From Codonopsis lanceolata (Eukaryota > Streptophyta > Magnoliopsida > Asterales > Campanulaceae), in NCBI GenBank assembly GCA_013146195.2, contig CM028383.1, forward strand, positions 18,809,642-18,873,641: a DNA stretch of 64,000 nucleotides, written 5' to 3'. This document shows, piece by piece, positions 32,867 through 43,599 of the stretch. Below the pieces are notes generated by a model. It was given only the letters and a program-made list of their open reading frames with translations. It had not been told where the DNA came from and made no database searches. Each line of letters opens with the position of its first letter. The stretch's first letter is position 1. Made by a program: the position numbers and the translations under genes.

Positions 32867-35805
32867 TTCAATTTATTGTCTATTAGTAAGTTCATCCCTG
32901 ATCATAACTGTGATGTCTTATTTTTCCCACTCATTGTGTATTTCAGGATCATGTGACGAAAAGGATTATTAATAAAGGGCAGGAGTCTGGGGGACTTTAT
33001 TATTTTGAAGCTCCATCTACACCAATTGTGTGTTCAAGTGCCTCTTTATCTTCGTTTCAAATCACTGTCGATTGGGTCATTCGTCTATGTCGAGTCTAAA
33101 GAAACTGTGTCCAAATTTTTCATCTCTGCTAGCTTTTGGATGTGACGCTTATCAGTTTGCAAAGCACCATTGCATTTAATACATTCCCGGGGTTAATAAA
33201 CGGGCTCATGCCTCATTTGATGTAGTCCATTCAGACAATTGGAGACCTAGTCCTATTGTCTCGAAGTTAGGTTATAGGTATTTTGTTACTTTTGTGGATG
33301 ATCATTCTCGTGTTACTTGGATTTATTTAAGAAGACATCGCTCTAACTTGTTTGATTTTTTATTTTTTTTTTGCATTCTGTGCTGAAATTAAAAGTCAAT
33401 TTGGTGTGTCTGTCAAACATCTTCCTACAAGAATATTACTCTACTATTTACTCCAAATGTATGACAACCCATGGCATGCTCCACCAATCATCTTATACTG
33501 ATATACCTCAGCAAAATGGTGTTGTTGTGAGAAAAAATTGTCACCTCCTCGAGGTTGCTCGCACTCTTTCTTTACAAATGCATGTCCCTAATATATTTTG
33601 GGCAGATGTTGTGTTAACTACTTGTCATCTTAGTATCAACCGTATGTCATCTTCTGTTGTTTTTGGAGAAATTCCTCATCAAGTCTTGTTTCCATTCGTG
33701 TCTCTATTCACGGTTTCTCCTAGGATATTCGGGTGTGTGGGCTTTGTTCGAGATCATCGTCCTCATGTCACTAAGTTGGTCTAAGGCACTCAAATGTATC
33801 TTTTTGGGTTATTCTCGTACTTAGAAAGGATATAGATGTTTCTCTCCTGGCTTGAATCGATATTTGGTTTCTGCTAATGTTACTTTTCATCTAGGTTGCA
33901 CGGACACGCCTTCAACCTAGAGTATCCAGAAGTATCTGTGTCATGGATACGGCCGGATATGCTAGGTTAAAGGAGTATCCATGCAACCTAGCTTTTCATG
34001 AGTCTGTTTCATTTTATCCTATATCTGATGTTCCGCCGACTGAGTTCGTTTCCGCTGATGATTTTCTAATCAATCGTGTTGTGGAGTTCGAGTCTTTCCC
34101 TGTCCACGAGATACCACGTCTACCTATTCAGCAGGTATACACCCGTCACATGTCGCATGTGCTCTGAAGGAAATATGCCCCCTACTTTTGCTCCTGCTGA
34201 GCCAGTCCTACCACCGTCGTCTGTCGCCCAATCCAACTTCTGTTAAGGTACCCTCTGATCTTGATATTCCCGTTGCCCTTAGAAAAGGTAAACGTAGCTG
34301 TACGTTATATCCTATTTCTAACTTTGTTAGTTATTATGGTTTATCTCCTGATTGTGTGCCTTTGTCAGTGTTCTTGAGCCTTATTATGTTCCTATGTTTG
34401 TGTCTGAAGCAGTAGGTGAAGGCAGCTATGGAAGAGGAAATGAATGCCCTTACACACAATGAAACTTGCGATTTAGTTTCATTGCCAACAGGTAAACAAG
34501 CTATTGGGTGCAAGTGGGTCTTTGTTGTTGAGGTTAATCTGGATGGTTCTTTGGCTCGCCTTGTTGCAAAGGGGTATGCTCAGACATATGGGGTTGATTA
34601 TACTGACACTTTTTCTCCGGTGGCGAAACTTGCCTCAGTTTGTTTACTTATCTCTCTTGCTGCATCTTCTCATTGGCCTCTTTAACAGCTTGATGTCAAA
34701 AATGCATTTCTTCACGGTGATTTACACAAAGAGGTTTACATGGAGCAACCTCTTGTGGTTTCTTGCTCGGGGGGAGTCTGGGTTGGTTTGCATATTAAAG
34801 CGGTCATTATATGGGTTAAAACAATCTTCATGTGCGTGGTTTGGGAGATTAAGTAAGGTAGTGCTCGAGTTTGGGCTTATGAGATGTCAGAGTGATGACT
34901 TTAGTGTAGTGGTGAAGGAATCATTTTATTGGTTGTCTATGTTGATGATATTGTTATTATTGGAAGTAAGTATTAGTGCATTAAAAGGGTTCCTTCAGGA
35001 AAGGTTTCAAACGAAGGATCTGGGTAATTTGAGATACTTTCTAGGGACTGAAGTTGTCCAATGCAAGCAACGCATCTTCTTGTCCCAGAGAAAGTATGTG
35101 TGCGACTTGTTGAGTGAGGCAGACATGTTGGGAGCGAAACCTTCGGAGACTCCTACGGATCCGAATATGAAACTTATAGTTGAAGGGGGTGAAAGATTTG
35201 TTGAGCCAAAGAGGTATTGGTGGCTTGTTAGGAAATTGAATTATCTTACTGTGACCAGATCGGACATTGCATTTGCAGTTAGTGTAGTGAGTCAATTTAT
35301 GTCCTCTCCACGGAGTACACATTGGGCATATGAGAGTACAGGGGTTTGCTGATATTAATTGGGTAGGACCCCCTGATAAGAGATCTACTACGGGATATCG
35401 CATGTTCGTTGGGGGTAACTTTGTTTCTTGGAAAAGTAAGAAACAATTGGTTGTGTCGAGATCAAGTGTTGAATCACGGCTATGGCTCATGCTACATGCG
35501 AGTTAGTGTAGATTTGCTAGCTACTTGGTGAGATTGATATTGGGAATCTAATGCTGATACAGTTTTGGTGTGATAACCAAGCATCTATTCATATTGTCGC
35601 TAACCCCGTGTTTCATGAGCGAACAAAGCATATCGAGCTTGATTGTCATTTTGTTCGTGAGAAACTTCAAGAGAAGATAATTTCTACAAGTTATGTTCCG
35701 ACCCATGATCAATTGGCAGATATTTTCACGAAGTTTGTAAATGGCACAAGAATAAGATATATTTGTAACAAGGTGAGCATGCATAATATTTTTCCTCGAG
35801 CTTGA
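32866..35805 (+). pseudogene. copia pol of the intron 6 element, integrase to RNase H
   Basis: After the LINE the frame resumes with LYIPGFPFNLLSISKFIPD. Integrase pieces include FVDDHSRVTWIY-like residues near 33290-33330 and QQNGVVVRKNCHLLEVAR near 33510-33570. A MITE interrupts at 33891. RT has AIGCKWVFVVEVNLDG near 34500-34550 and a YVDD-type box (VVYVDDIVI) near 34934-34960. RNase H ends with FWCDNQASIHIVANPVFHER (35560-35620) and ICNKVSMHNIF before TGA. Many frameshifts and stops. Confidence 0.85.
33891..33991. mobile_element. hAT-like MITE, 101 bp
   Basis: CTAGGTTGCA at the left is perfectly inverted as TGCAACCTAG at the right. Flanks are CTTTTCAT at 33883-33890 and 33992-33999, a perfect 8-bp duplication. 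The surrounding sequence is copia pol, whose frame continues on both sides. Its terminal words (GTTGCACGGACACG) resemble those of the 944-bp hAT-like element at 31531. Confidence 0.9.
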
Positions 35806-35812
35806 GGGGGAG

Positions 35813-35960
35813 TGTTAGAAATATTGAGGGTCTCTTTGGTTTAAGATATGTTTGGGGGTCTTGATGTATATTGTATTATCACAAACATATATATACGTCT
35901 TTGCCTAACCAATTTAGGTTACGGCTTCTCTTCTCTTCTCCTTTCTATTTACATTCAACA
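35813..35960 (+). repeat. 3' LTR of the intron 6 copia
   Basis: 148 bp. TGTTAGAAATATTGAGGG follows the purine tract, and it ends CATTCAACA. It matches the 5' LTR apart from that copy's small duplications. Confidence 0.85.
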
Positions 35961-36097
35961 TCCTGAGTGTTAAGAGGTTAATGATTTTGTCAACTGAACA
36001 CACCCCTGCACCAGACATTCTCAGTTTAGTCAATGGAACGTAGCTAGTCATAAACTACCATGTGTGTGATGTCAATGCCAATCAACTGAAGAACAGA

Positions 36098-36187
36098 TGG
36101 CAAGGGCACTCAAGCAAAGACCTTGAGGTCCTTAGTTCCAATCCCCAATATCAACAAGGGGTCACACTTACCTATCAAAAAAAATAA
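36098..36187 (+). mobile_element. short SINE-like element, 90 bp
   Basis: It is flanked by a perfect 17-bp duplication, ATCAACTGAAGAACAGA (36081-36097 and 36189-36205). The element starts TGGCAAGGGCACTCAAGC, contains a B-box-like TTAGTTCCAATCCCC and ends in CTTACCTATCAAAAAAAATA. The long duplication and A-rich tail show LINE-machinery retroposition. The short length suggests a truncated or minimal SINE. Confidence 0.82.
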
Positions 36188-36205
36188 AATCAACTGAAGA
36201 ACAGA

Positions 36206-36527
36206 ATCATGTGATTCTCGATGCCCCTGCACTTAAATCATTACGAAACTGATCCAATTGTGGCATGTTCTGCTGCTATTAGTGCATTGATTATTAAATA
36301 GGATACCACATCTTCATGTATGCTATCATTAAGCAAACCTTACTTTATTGGACCAAATCAGGAACAGATTGGCATTGAATGAGAGAGAATTCCAATTTTG
36401 ATTATTAACCAAACCTTTAAAGTCACTGTATTGAAGAATTAGCAGCTCTAGAGTTCTTATAAAGCATTTTTAGAAGTTTGCAAGGAGCTCGTGCTTTATA
36501 TCCTTGATCAATTATATTGCTATGTAG
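36206..36527 (+). other. intron 6, last part
   Basis: AT-rich sequence, ending in TGCTATGTAG at 36527. Nothing else recognised. Confidence 0.5.
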
Positions 36528-36607
36528 GTGCGCTTGGATGCTGCAACGATATTGGGGCTTTTGGCCTACTTCATTAACTACAAATTTGAGAATATATTAT
36601 CCTCTCC
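36528..36607 (+). CDS. DUF3754 gene, exon 7 (first membrane segment)
   Basis: It reads VRLDAATILGLLAYFINYKF, then ENILSSP, with the last proline codon split (CC|A) over the next intron. ATILGLLAYFI is the first hydrophobic segment. The upstream intron is about 11.3 kb, the largest in the gene. Confidence 0.9.
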
Positions 36608-37679
36608 GTGAGTTTTCTATTAATTTTATCTAATTTTCTTGTGAAGTCTGCATAATGGCATGAACCAATACTTAATTTAAAAAATTTAGTATTCCCCAAG
36701 CAAGTGCACAGATATCTGCCTAATTTATGAAGCTTGGTTCGTTCAATCTTTGGTGGTGTTCTTTAATTGACATTCTGAGATTCTGTTGAGTTGTATGAAT
36801 AAGAAGTTACTCTATCATTCTATGTACAGCTGTTGTCCACTTATCATGGGAATACCTCGGTGACCTCTTGTGTATCTTCTTTATGTGGGTTATTTCAGTA
36901 ATTAAGGTAGCGTTTGGTAACCACTTCATTTATATTTTGCATACTAGCTTTAAAAATATATTCCTATTTCCACTATTCATTTCTATTTCTTGTCAAACCT
37001 AACTGAAGAAACAGAATTGCGTTTGACGATCATTTTTGTTTCTAACATTTGTGATTAAATAAAAAAAATTAAAAAATAAACCTTTATTTTTCTTCCCTAA
37101 ATTCTTTATTATCCATTCCTATTTCAGCTGTTATTGCCTATCAACCAAAATCATGAACCCAAACTTGCATACAAAATTAAACCTTCAACAAAATTAAAGA
37201 ACCCTATAGATCAAAGGGAAAAATAACATAATTTGGCTGTTTTAAATCCCCACGTTGCAGATCTAATATGAAGATAGGAAAGCAGGAAGAACGAGATAGT
37301 GTGTGCTAAGATCAGACATCCTAGCCAAACTGGAAAATATAATATAATCAGTGTAGATGAAGATGTAATTATTGATGGGGGCTTGAGGCCGATATTTAAA
37401 ATTGCATTAAGACCGAAAAACCCACCCACCCAAAAACCAAAATGAAACTCAATGAAGATCAGGAATATCAAATCCCAAATCCTCTCTTTTAGACCACCAA
37501 ACCAAAATCAAGATTTAATTTCAATTCCAAACCAGAATCTCAATTTATGTCTATAGAGAGACAGTATCTAAGGGAGAGAGTGGAACTTGGAAAGAGGAAA
37601 AGATAGAAGGGATTAGAGAAGATGCCAGCCTTAATGTTCTGATGTTGAAGATGGAGACTGTTGGAGCAAAAAACCAGGT
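36608..37679 (+). other. intron 7, part before the LINE
   Basis: AT-rich. GTAGCGTTTGGTAACCAC near 36907 and GCGTTTGACGATC near 37019 resemble termini of small plant MITEs (GTTTGGTAACC type), but no complete element could be bounded. Confidence 0.4.
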
Positions 37680-37721
37680 AGGTATCTGTGGAAGAAGGTG
37701 ATCATTCCATACCCTTTGGAA

Positions 37722-38000
37722 GAAGGTGGTGTCGAGCAAATATGGCAAAGGAGATCACTTGTGGGAGCCGAATGAGGTGCACTTTTCTTATCGGGTAGGA
37801 GTGTGGAAAGGAATTAGAAAGAGGTGGGATATAATGAAGAGATTCATAACCTATGCTGTGGGTAATGGAAATTTGGTTCAGTTTTGGAATGACATTTGGT
37901 GCGGAGATACGGAACTGCGGGTGGCTTTTCCTTTGCTTTACTCTCTTGCAAAGGGAAGACTCCCTTTAGGTTTGAGAATATGTAGCTGTCGGAGCCGGGT
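37722..38000 (+). pseudogene. misplaced LINE C-terminal segment
   Basis: It reads VVSSKYGKGDHLWEPNEV, VGVWKGIRKRWDIMKRFI and QFWNDIWCGDTELRVAFPLL. These align with the segment at 39850-40100 of the same LINE (FWKDKWCEGRELSRKFLNLF) but lie upstream of RT. The order suggests a duplicated or recombined piece of another LINE copy. The frame ends at about 38007 and the linker of the main copy begins. Confidence 0.85.
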
Positions 38001-38003
38001 TTC

Positions 38004-39697
38004 TTGAATTGGATCAAAGAGCGATGGGGTTCCTACAATGTTGAGGGGAAGCCGTGCTTCAAAATCGTGAAGAAATTGAAGTTGATAAAGGAGGATCTAA
38101 AAGTGTGCAATAAGAACATTTTCGGGAATATCGACAATAGGTTGAAAGATTCTCTTGAAGAGGTTTGCCGGTTGGATGAAATCGAGAGTACAGGAGAGCT
38201 GAATAGGGAGGGGAGAATTCGAAAGGAAGAACTGAGGATGGAGATTAAGAGACTTCTCACTTGTAAAGAAATCAGTTGGAGACAAAAATCGCGGGTCCTT
38301 TGGCTTAAGGAGGGAGACAATAACACTAGGTCCTTTCATCGGATGGCGAGTGTCCATAAGATGGGAAATCAGATCCATTCGTTAAAGGTGAATGGCACAG
38401 CGACGAAAGGTCAGACTACTATTAAACAAGAGATTGAAAGATTCTATACTGATTTGTATTCGGAGGAGGAAGGGTGGAGGCCAAGGATGGATTGTATGTC
38501 TTTTAAATCCCTTAGTCTTGAGGATAACATCTTTTTAGAAGGGGTCTTAATAGAGGAGGAAGTGGTGCGAAATTTGCAAGGAGATAAAGCTCCTGGTCCT
38601 GATGGATTCACATTGGCTTTCTTCCAAAAGTGTTGGGATGTGGTTAAGAAGGATATTATGGAGGTGTTTCACTCTTTTCATTCCAGCGAGGGCTTTGAGA
38701 AAAGTTTAAATGCTACCTTTATCTCTCTTATTCCGAAATGGGCAGGAGCGGACGAGTTAAAAGATTTCAGACCTATTAATTTGATTGGAGGTATGTATAA
38801 GATTGTCTCGAAAGTCTTAGCCATTCGGTTGAGGAAGGTAGTGGGTAAAGTGGTGTCAGAGTCCCAGCACGCATTTGTGGCAGGTCGGCAAATCTTGGAT
38901 GCGGCATTGATAGCCAATGAGATAGTTGATGAGAGGGAAAGAAGTGGATCAAAGGTATACTCTGCAAATTAGATATTGAGTAGGCCTATGATCATGTAAA
39001 GTGGGAGTTCTTGATCTATCTGCTAGAGAGGATGGGTTTTGTGTTGGATTGGATTCTGCATTTCCACGGTTAGATTTTCAGTTTTGGTCAATGGGGAGCC
39101 TACTGGTTTCTTTGCCAGTTCGAGAGGTTTGAGGCAGGGGGATCCTCTTTCTCCTTTGCTGTTTATAGTGGTTATGGAGGCGATGAGTTGACTTCTAGAG
39201 AAGGCAGTTGCAGGGGAGTTTATTCGAGGTTTCAAGGCGAGATCAGACAGTGTTTCAGCTATGGAGGTGTCTCATTTGCTGTATATACTCTGGTGTTTTG
39301 CGAGGCGAATAAGGAACAACTTGGGTATCTTCGTCTGACTCTCCTGTTCTTTCAGGCAGTTTCAGGTTTGAGGATCAACATATCGAAATGTGAAATCATC
39401 CCGGTAGGTAAGGTGGACGACATAGAGCTGTTAGCTTCCTTCTTTGGCTGTAAATCTGGGAGTCTTCCGACTAAGTATTTGGGATTACCTCTTGGTGCGC
39501 AGTTTAAAAATGCAGCAGTTTGGAATTCAATCATCGAAAGATTTGAAAGGTGTTTGGCAGGATGGAGGAGGCAACTTCTTACTAAAGGTGGTGGACTTAC
39601 TCTGATCAGGAGCACTTTGTCCAGTCTTCCTATATACTTCATGTCTATCTTTACGATTTCCTCCTCAGTTGCTATAAGGCTAGAAAAGCTGGAATGA
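38004..39697 (+). pseudogene. LINE linker and reverse transcriptase, active site lost
   Basis: The frame 38004-38972 has LKLIKEDLKVCNKNIFGNID, WRQKSRVLWLKEGDNNTRSF, GDKAPGPDGFTLAFFQKCWD and QHAFVAGRQILDAALIANEI. After a break the RT core continues (RQGDPLSPLLFIVVMEAMS-like, 39130-39190). In 39188-39697 the position of FADDTLVFC reads FAVYTLVFC (about 39270-39300), so the catalytic aspartates are lost. PTKYLGLPLGAQF and GGGLTLIRSTLSSLPIYFMS follow. Confidence 0.9.
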
Positions 39698-39822
39698 GAT
39701 TTTTTGTGGGAAGGGAGTGGGGAGGACAGGAAGTATCACTTAGTGAATTGGGACATGGTCTGTTCTAGTGTAGAAGTGGGGGGATTGGGGATCAAGAGAT
39801 TAAAGATTTTCAATGAGGCACT

Positions 39823-40589
39823 ATGGGCAAATGGTTATGGAAATTCATGGTAGAGCCCGAAGCTTTATGGAGAAGAATTGTGATGGATAAGTATAGCGAA
39901 GGAGAGCATCATTGGTTTCATAGGATAGTTTCAAGCCCATACGGGACTAGTGCGTGGAAGGGGATTAGCAAAGGGTGGAGGAACTTACGAAAATTCATTT
40001 CTTTTGAGGTTGGTAAAGGAAATTCGATTAGGTTCTGGAAAGATAAGTGGTGTGAGGGTAGGGAATTGAGTCGAAAATTTCTGAACCTGTTTTCCTTTGC
40101 CGAGGATGTGGATGGGCTGGTTAGTTCGATGGTCCAAGTTTCAGGAGATAAAATCAGCTGGAACCCTTTATTTAGGAGGCATGTGCATGACTAGGGCATG
40201 GAGAAATAGAGCTGCTTTTCGAAATTCTGTATGGTATACATGTTGATCTTGACAGGGAGGATAGGGTCTTGTGGGAGAGTGGAAAGAACAAGGAATTCTC
40301 GGTCAAGTCCTGCTATCAAAAGACTTTGGGCAGTCAAGGTTCGTTCCCTTGGAAGAATGTGTGGAAGACAAAGGCTCCATTAAGGGTGAATTTTTTTATG
40401 TGGGAAGCAGTTAATGAAGCTCTACTAACTTGCGACAACCTCCAGCGTCGTGGTAAAGTCTTCATCAATTGGTGCTGCCGTTGCAAATGTGATGAGGAAA
40501 GTGTAAATCATTTGTTTCATTGCCAGTTTGCTAGGAGGTGTTGGGACTTTGCTTTCAATTTGTTTAGTGGGTTATGCCCAATTCGGTGA
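39823..40589 (+). pseudogene. LINE C-terminal region
   Basis: GKWLWKFMVEPEALWRRIVM, then SIRFWKDKWCEGRELSRKFL. A break near 40190 is followed by KAPLRVNFFMWEAVNEALLT and a Cys/His cluster (CCRCKCDEESVNHLFHCQFA, 40470-40530). This mirrors the minus-strand LINE and is the standard end of plant L1 ORF2. Confidence 0.88.
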
Positions 40590-41189
40590 AGGAATTGATG
40601 AGAGCGTGGTCCCTGTATAAACGGAAAAGGAGGAACCACTTGTGGGAGGCTGTCCCTTTGGCGATATGCTGGATTATTTGGTTGGAAAGAAATGCCAGAT
40701 TTTGTCTTTTTGGTGCCATGAGTCGTTTCTATTTGGTACAAATCCTTTTGTAGAGTTTGTGGATAGCTTAGCATGTAATGAATTTTCTTCGTGTATACTC
40801 CCTGTGTACAGAGGACGCGTCACCTGTTTTGACGCTAGTATATTTATAATACTCTACTTATCAAAAAAAAAAAAAACAGGTGTCTCTCTCAAGATTGTTG
40901 GAAGACTAAAAAAGTTGAAACAGTGAAAGAAAGAGTTGAGAGTTTATATATGCTGAGAAAACAATGGTTTTAGTACAAAAATTGTGCTGTCGAAGTTTGA
41001 TATCACTACCTCATTAAACCTCATATCTTCATGCTTTAAGGAGAAATGTTTCCATCATGTGAGAAATATCTTTTTTGTTTTTCTAATCGGGCCAAAAAGA
41101 AGAAATGTTCCTACTTCCTTTAGAAATGAAAATGGTTATCAAACACATTTCATTTCCTTCTTTGATCGAAAAATAGAAATAGAAAATAA

Positions 41190-41405
41190 AATTGGTAATT
41201 GTTGATTAACAAAGAAGAAGAGAAGAGTAGAATATGATTTGGAAGCCGTAACCCAGAAATGGTTAGGCTAGGGTATTTATATATATATGTGCATATGAAA
41301 TATAATGTTACAAATAGCAACCTTCATTAAATCCCTTAATTCTCTTACACTCGATCTTGATACTACCGATTGCTTCTTGCTCTTCCAAGACACTAAGTTG
41401 GCTTT
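41190..41405 (-). repeat. copia remnant (RNase H piece and LTR-like piece)
   Basis: On the minus strand 41405-41340 reads LVSWKSKKQSVVSRSS, the conserved copia RNase H block. Below it, 41310-41205 contains GGTTACGGCTTCCAAATC and TATATATATAAATACC, similar in order to the LTR of the intron 6 copia (GCCTAACC...GGTTACGGCTTC). It looks like an old, internally deleted 3' end of that family. Confidence 0.55.
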
Positions 41406-42033
41406 TTGCTTGTATTGCGTATGGAGTTTATTTCATAAAAATAGGTCGATCTTCTTTCAAAGACTTTCAAAGAGTCCTCACCTCTGCTCCTACAGAAGGC
41501 ATTTTGGGAATGCTATTAAAGAGTCTCCTCTTACCAAAAATGTTATGGAAGGCAACATGGTCATGCTTGTTGCCATTGGTTGTCCCAAGACAGTTTAACA
41601 TGATTGTCCGACTCTGATCTCTATTAATTTAATGACCTTTTTTTTTGGTTTAGCATAGAAATATTGGAGGCAAATATATAACAATGTGTATACGGAGATC
41701 TAAACTGGATGGTAATATTTGCAATCTGAAACTCTTTTGATTGATTCTCTTACAGCCTCTGTTCTTTTAAATGAACATCTTATTCCTTTGTTTTCATTGT
41801 GCATGGTAATTATTTTCAAATGTCCTCACCAATTACAAAATCAGCCTATCCTTTTCGTTCTCCATAGTTGCTTTCCGTAGTTTTTCTTTATCAGTATTTT
41901 AGAGTGAATTTTGCTTGGGCTTACTTGTCTTCTTTCTGCAGCTTCTTATTTACTGATAGTAGCATTTCGAAGCACCATGTGAGTTTATATTTCATTTGTG
42001 TATCATGAGAACAATACATTTACTTTAGTGCAG
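41406..42033 (+). other. intron 7, last part
   Basis: AT-rich with no recognised element. Ends TTTAGTGCAG at 42033. Confidence 0.5.
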
Positions 42034-42130
42034 ATCCGCCATACTTCTAGATGTGATTGCAATTAGTGCTCTTATTATATATGTGACTCGTATAGCTTTG
42101 GGATACAAACAGACATGGGATAGGTATCAA
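42034..42130 (+). CDS. DUF3754 gene, exon 8 (second membrane segment)
   Basis: Completes the split proline and reads SAILLDVIAISALIIYVTRI, then ALGYKQTWDRYQ. The hydrophobic run is the second predicted membrane segment. The donor is GTAAGTTTG. 97 bp, ending in phase 0. Confidence 0.92.
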
Positions 42131-42228
42131 GTAAGTTTGGAATGCTATTTCTATTTTCGTTCTAGAGATCTCCTTTGAAAAAGATGCATCTTAAATTTGT
42201 ATACTCACCTCTTTAAGGTTTACTCTAG

Positions 42229-42318
42229 CTTCTGGTCAACAGGACGCTTTACGAGAAAACTGTTGCCAGTGGCTTTGGTTCAGTTCACTTTCTTCTAGAT
42301 GCTTCAGAACAGCAGCAG
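42229..42318 (+). CDS. DUF3754 gene, exon 9
   Basis: LLVNRTLYEKTVASGFGSVH, then FLLDASEQQQ. The acceptor is TTTACTCTAG and the donor GTCAGG. 30 codons in phase 0. The 98-bp upstream intron shows that short introns persist beside the inflated ones. Confidence 0.92.
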
Positions 42319-42535
42319 GTCAGGAAGTCTTTTATGTTACCATTTTACTTTTGTTAGACATAATGAGATAACTTGTTTTACCGATGAGTTATCAGGAATC
42401 AAGCGCATAGTGATAAAACTGGTGAATGAGAAGAAATAAGAATATCCATATGCTTTTTTTCTCCCAGTTCTTGAATCTAAAAGTTTATTAACGTTGCTTC
42501 AAGTCTAATTCATTTCCGTTTGACCTTATATGCAG

Positions 42536-42589
42536 TATAAGGAAGCCATTTTGGCATATGCCATTCTACTCAAAGCAGGGAGTAGCCAG
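42536..42589 (+). CDS. DUF3754 gene, exon 10
   Basis: YKEAILAYAILLKAGSSQ, 18 codons between TATGCAG and GTTTGCC. Follows the QQQ of exon 9 as in family members. Confidence 0.9.
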
Positions 42590-42699
42590 GTTTGCCCTTG
42601 CCACCATAGTTCCATGTGAGATCATTGTTGTGTATTTACTTATGTGCCCGAGTATAAATATGTCAGCCTAACCTAATTTTGGAGTTAAGGCTTCTCATT

Positions 42700-43215
42700 T
42701 ATTAATATAATTCTTTTTAAGAAACAGGGACAAGGACATTACCCTGACCGTTTATTACATTAATAAAAAGTATAACAAAGAGGGGGACAACCAGCTTTGC
42801 CCTAAAAATAGGGAGGACAAAGGAGCCCTACCTCCAAAACAAATTACAAAGTTTTGAACCATAGACCTGACCACTAAAGATGCCCAAAGGCTACAAAAAT
42901 AAAAGCAAGCCTATAAACAATAAAAGAAACATTAAGAAAGTCTGAGTTGAGTGTTTTGACTGTCAAGAAGCATGTTTCCTTGAATCGCAAGAGGCAGGGA
43001 ATGCATTGTAGGGAAGATACAGTCAGTGGATTCGTCCCGGCCTGGTTTTGCAAGTTTGTCAGCAACAGTGTTTACTTCCCTATAGCAGTGTCAAAAGTTG
43101 GAAAGGATGTCTTTGTGGATAGAGGGAATGTGTTGGATAAAGTTCCAGCAGCGGCCTGGAGGCTTTGTACCTTTGGTAAGGCAATCGAAGAGGATTTTGG
43201 AGTCCTTTTGGCAAG
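42700..43215 (-). pseudogene. RNase H-like fragment of a LINE
   Basis: On the minus strand pieces read QKDSKILFDCLTKG, PPGRCWNFIQHIPSIHKDIL and REVNTVADKLAKPGRDES. This matches the tail of the RVT_3-type RNase H domain found at the C-terminus of some plant LINEs (SDSK...REAN-VAD-LAK). Stops interrupt it. The 3' side (near 42720-42790) may be its untranslated end. A direct-repeat copy begins at about 43215 and truncates it. Confidence 0.6.
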
Positions 43216-43540
43216 ATACCAAGATCTCCCTAGATAGATCACACCTCGGTATTGTGATTGACGTCACAATTGGGATGGCATACCAATTGATAGGTCTAGG
43301 GTTTGAAACAATCACCAGCACACGAATGATTGAAAAAAAAATCACTCAAGAATAACAATCACTCAAGAACAACGCACGTACTTTAAGAGAAAAACACTTT
43401 AATTCAATATCAAACTCAACTATGTATTATACAATGTATAGAGGCCTTTAAATAGGTTACAAACCCTAAAATAAACCCTAATACATAAAGGAAACAATTT
43501 AAACACTAATTAGGAAACAAAAGCCTAATTAAAATATAAG
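43215..43540 (-). repeat. direct repeat, left copy (LTR-like)
   Basis: It shares with 45130-45430 the words CCAATTGATAGGTCTAGGGT, TTTAATTCAATATCAAACTC and CTATGTATTATACAAT. On the minus strand it has a TATTTAAAGGC box and a TTGGTATGCCATCC stretch reminiscent of a primer site, so it looks like an LTR plus leader. No clear TG...CA border or target duplication was found. Confidence 0.55.
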
Positions 43541-43599
43541 ATACTAAAAATATATAAAAACCCTAAATAAAAAAAACCCAGTTTTGGGATTCCTCCCTG

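Larger units (their letters stand above)
25892..35960 (+). mobile_element. Ty1/copia retrotransposon in intron 6, disrupted by nested insertions
   Basis: The 5' LTR is at 25892-26069 and the 3' LTR at 35813-35960, with a probable duplication TCCTA (25887-25891) / TCCTG (35961-35965). A degenerate primer site TGGTATCCAGC starts at 26070, and a purine tract (TTGAGGGGGAG) precedes the 3' LTR. Gag lies at 26560-27400. Pol is cut at 27742 by a LINE and resumes at about 32594. Without the LINE, hAT, MITE and tandem duplication it would be about 4.9 kb, close to the nested copia of intron 3. Confidence 0.9.
37680..40876 (+). mobile_element. rearranged, 5'-truncated LINE in intron 7
   Basis: It ends with CTACTTATC plus 14 A at 40863-40876. 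The body contains the pre-RT linker, RT and C-terminal region (38004-40589). It is preceded by an extra copy of a C-terminal segment (37722-38000) that belongs after RT. No endonuclease is present and no clear target duplication was found. The protein parts closely resemble the LINE at 27743-32585. Confidence 0.88.

Noticed and set aside
32323..32972. Two ORFs sharing about 80 identical residues
   Set aside because: The identity comes from the 239-bp tandem DNA duplication crossing element borders, not from a protein repeat family.
34504..35352. 282-codon plus-strand ORF in the copia RT region
   Set aside because: Its first part is out of frame with RT. Only the second part (from about 34780) is real pol, so it was folded into the pseudogene call.
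36907..37140. Possible small MITE (GTAGCGTTTGGTAACCAC)
   Set aside because: Only one terminus is convincing. No inverted partner or target duplication could be placed.
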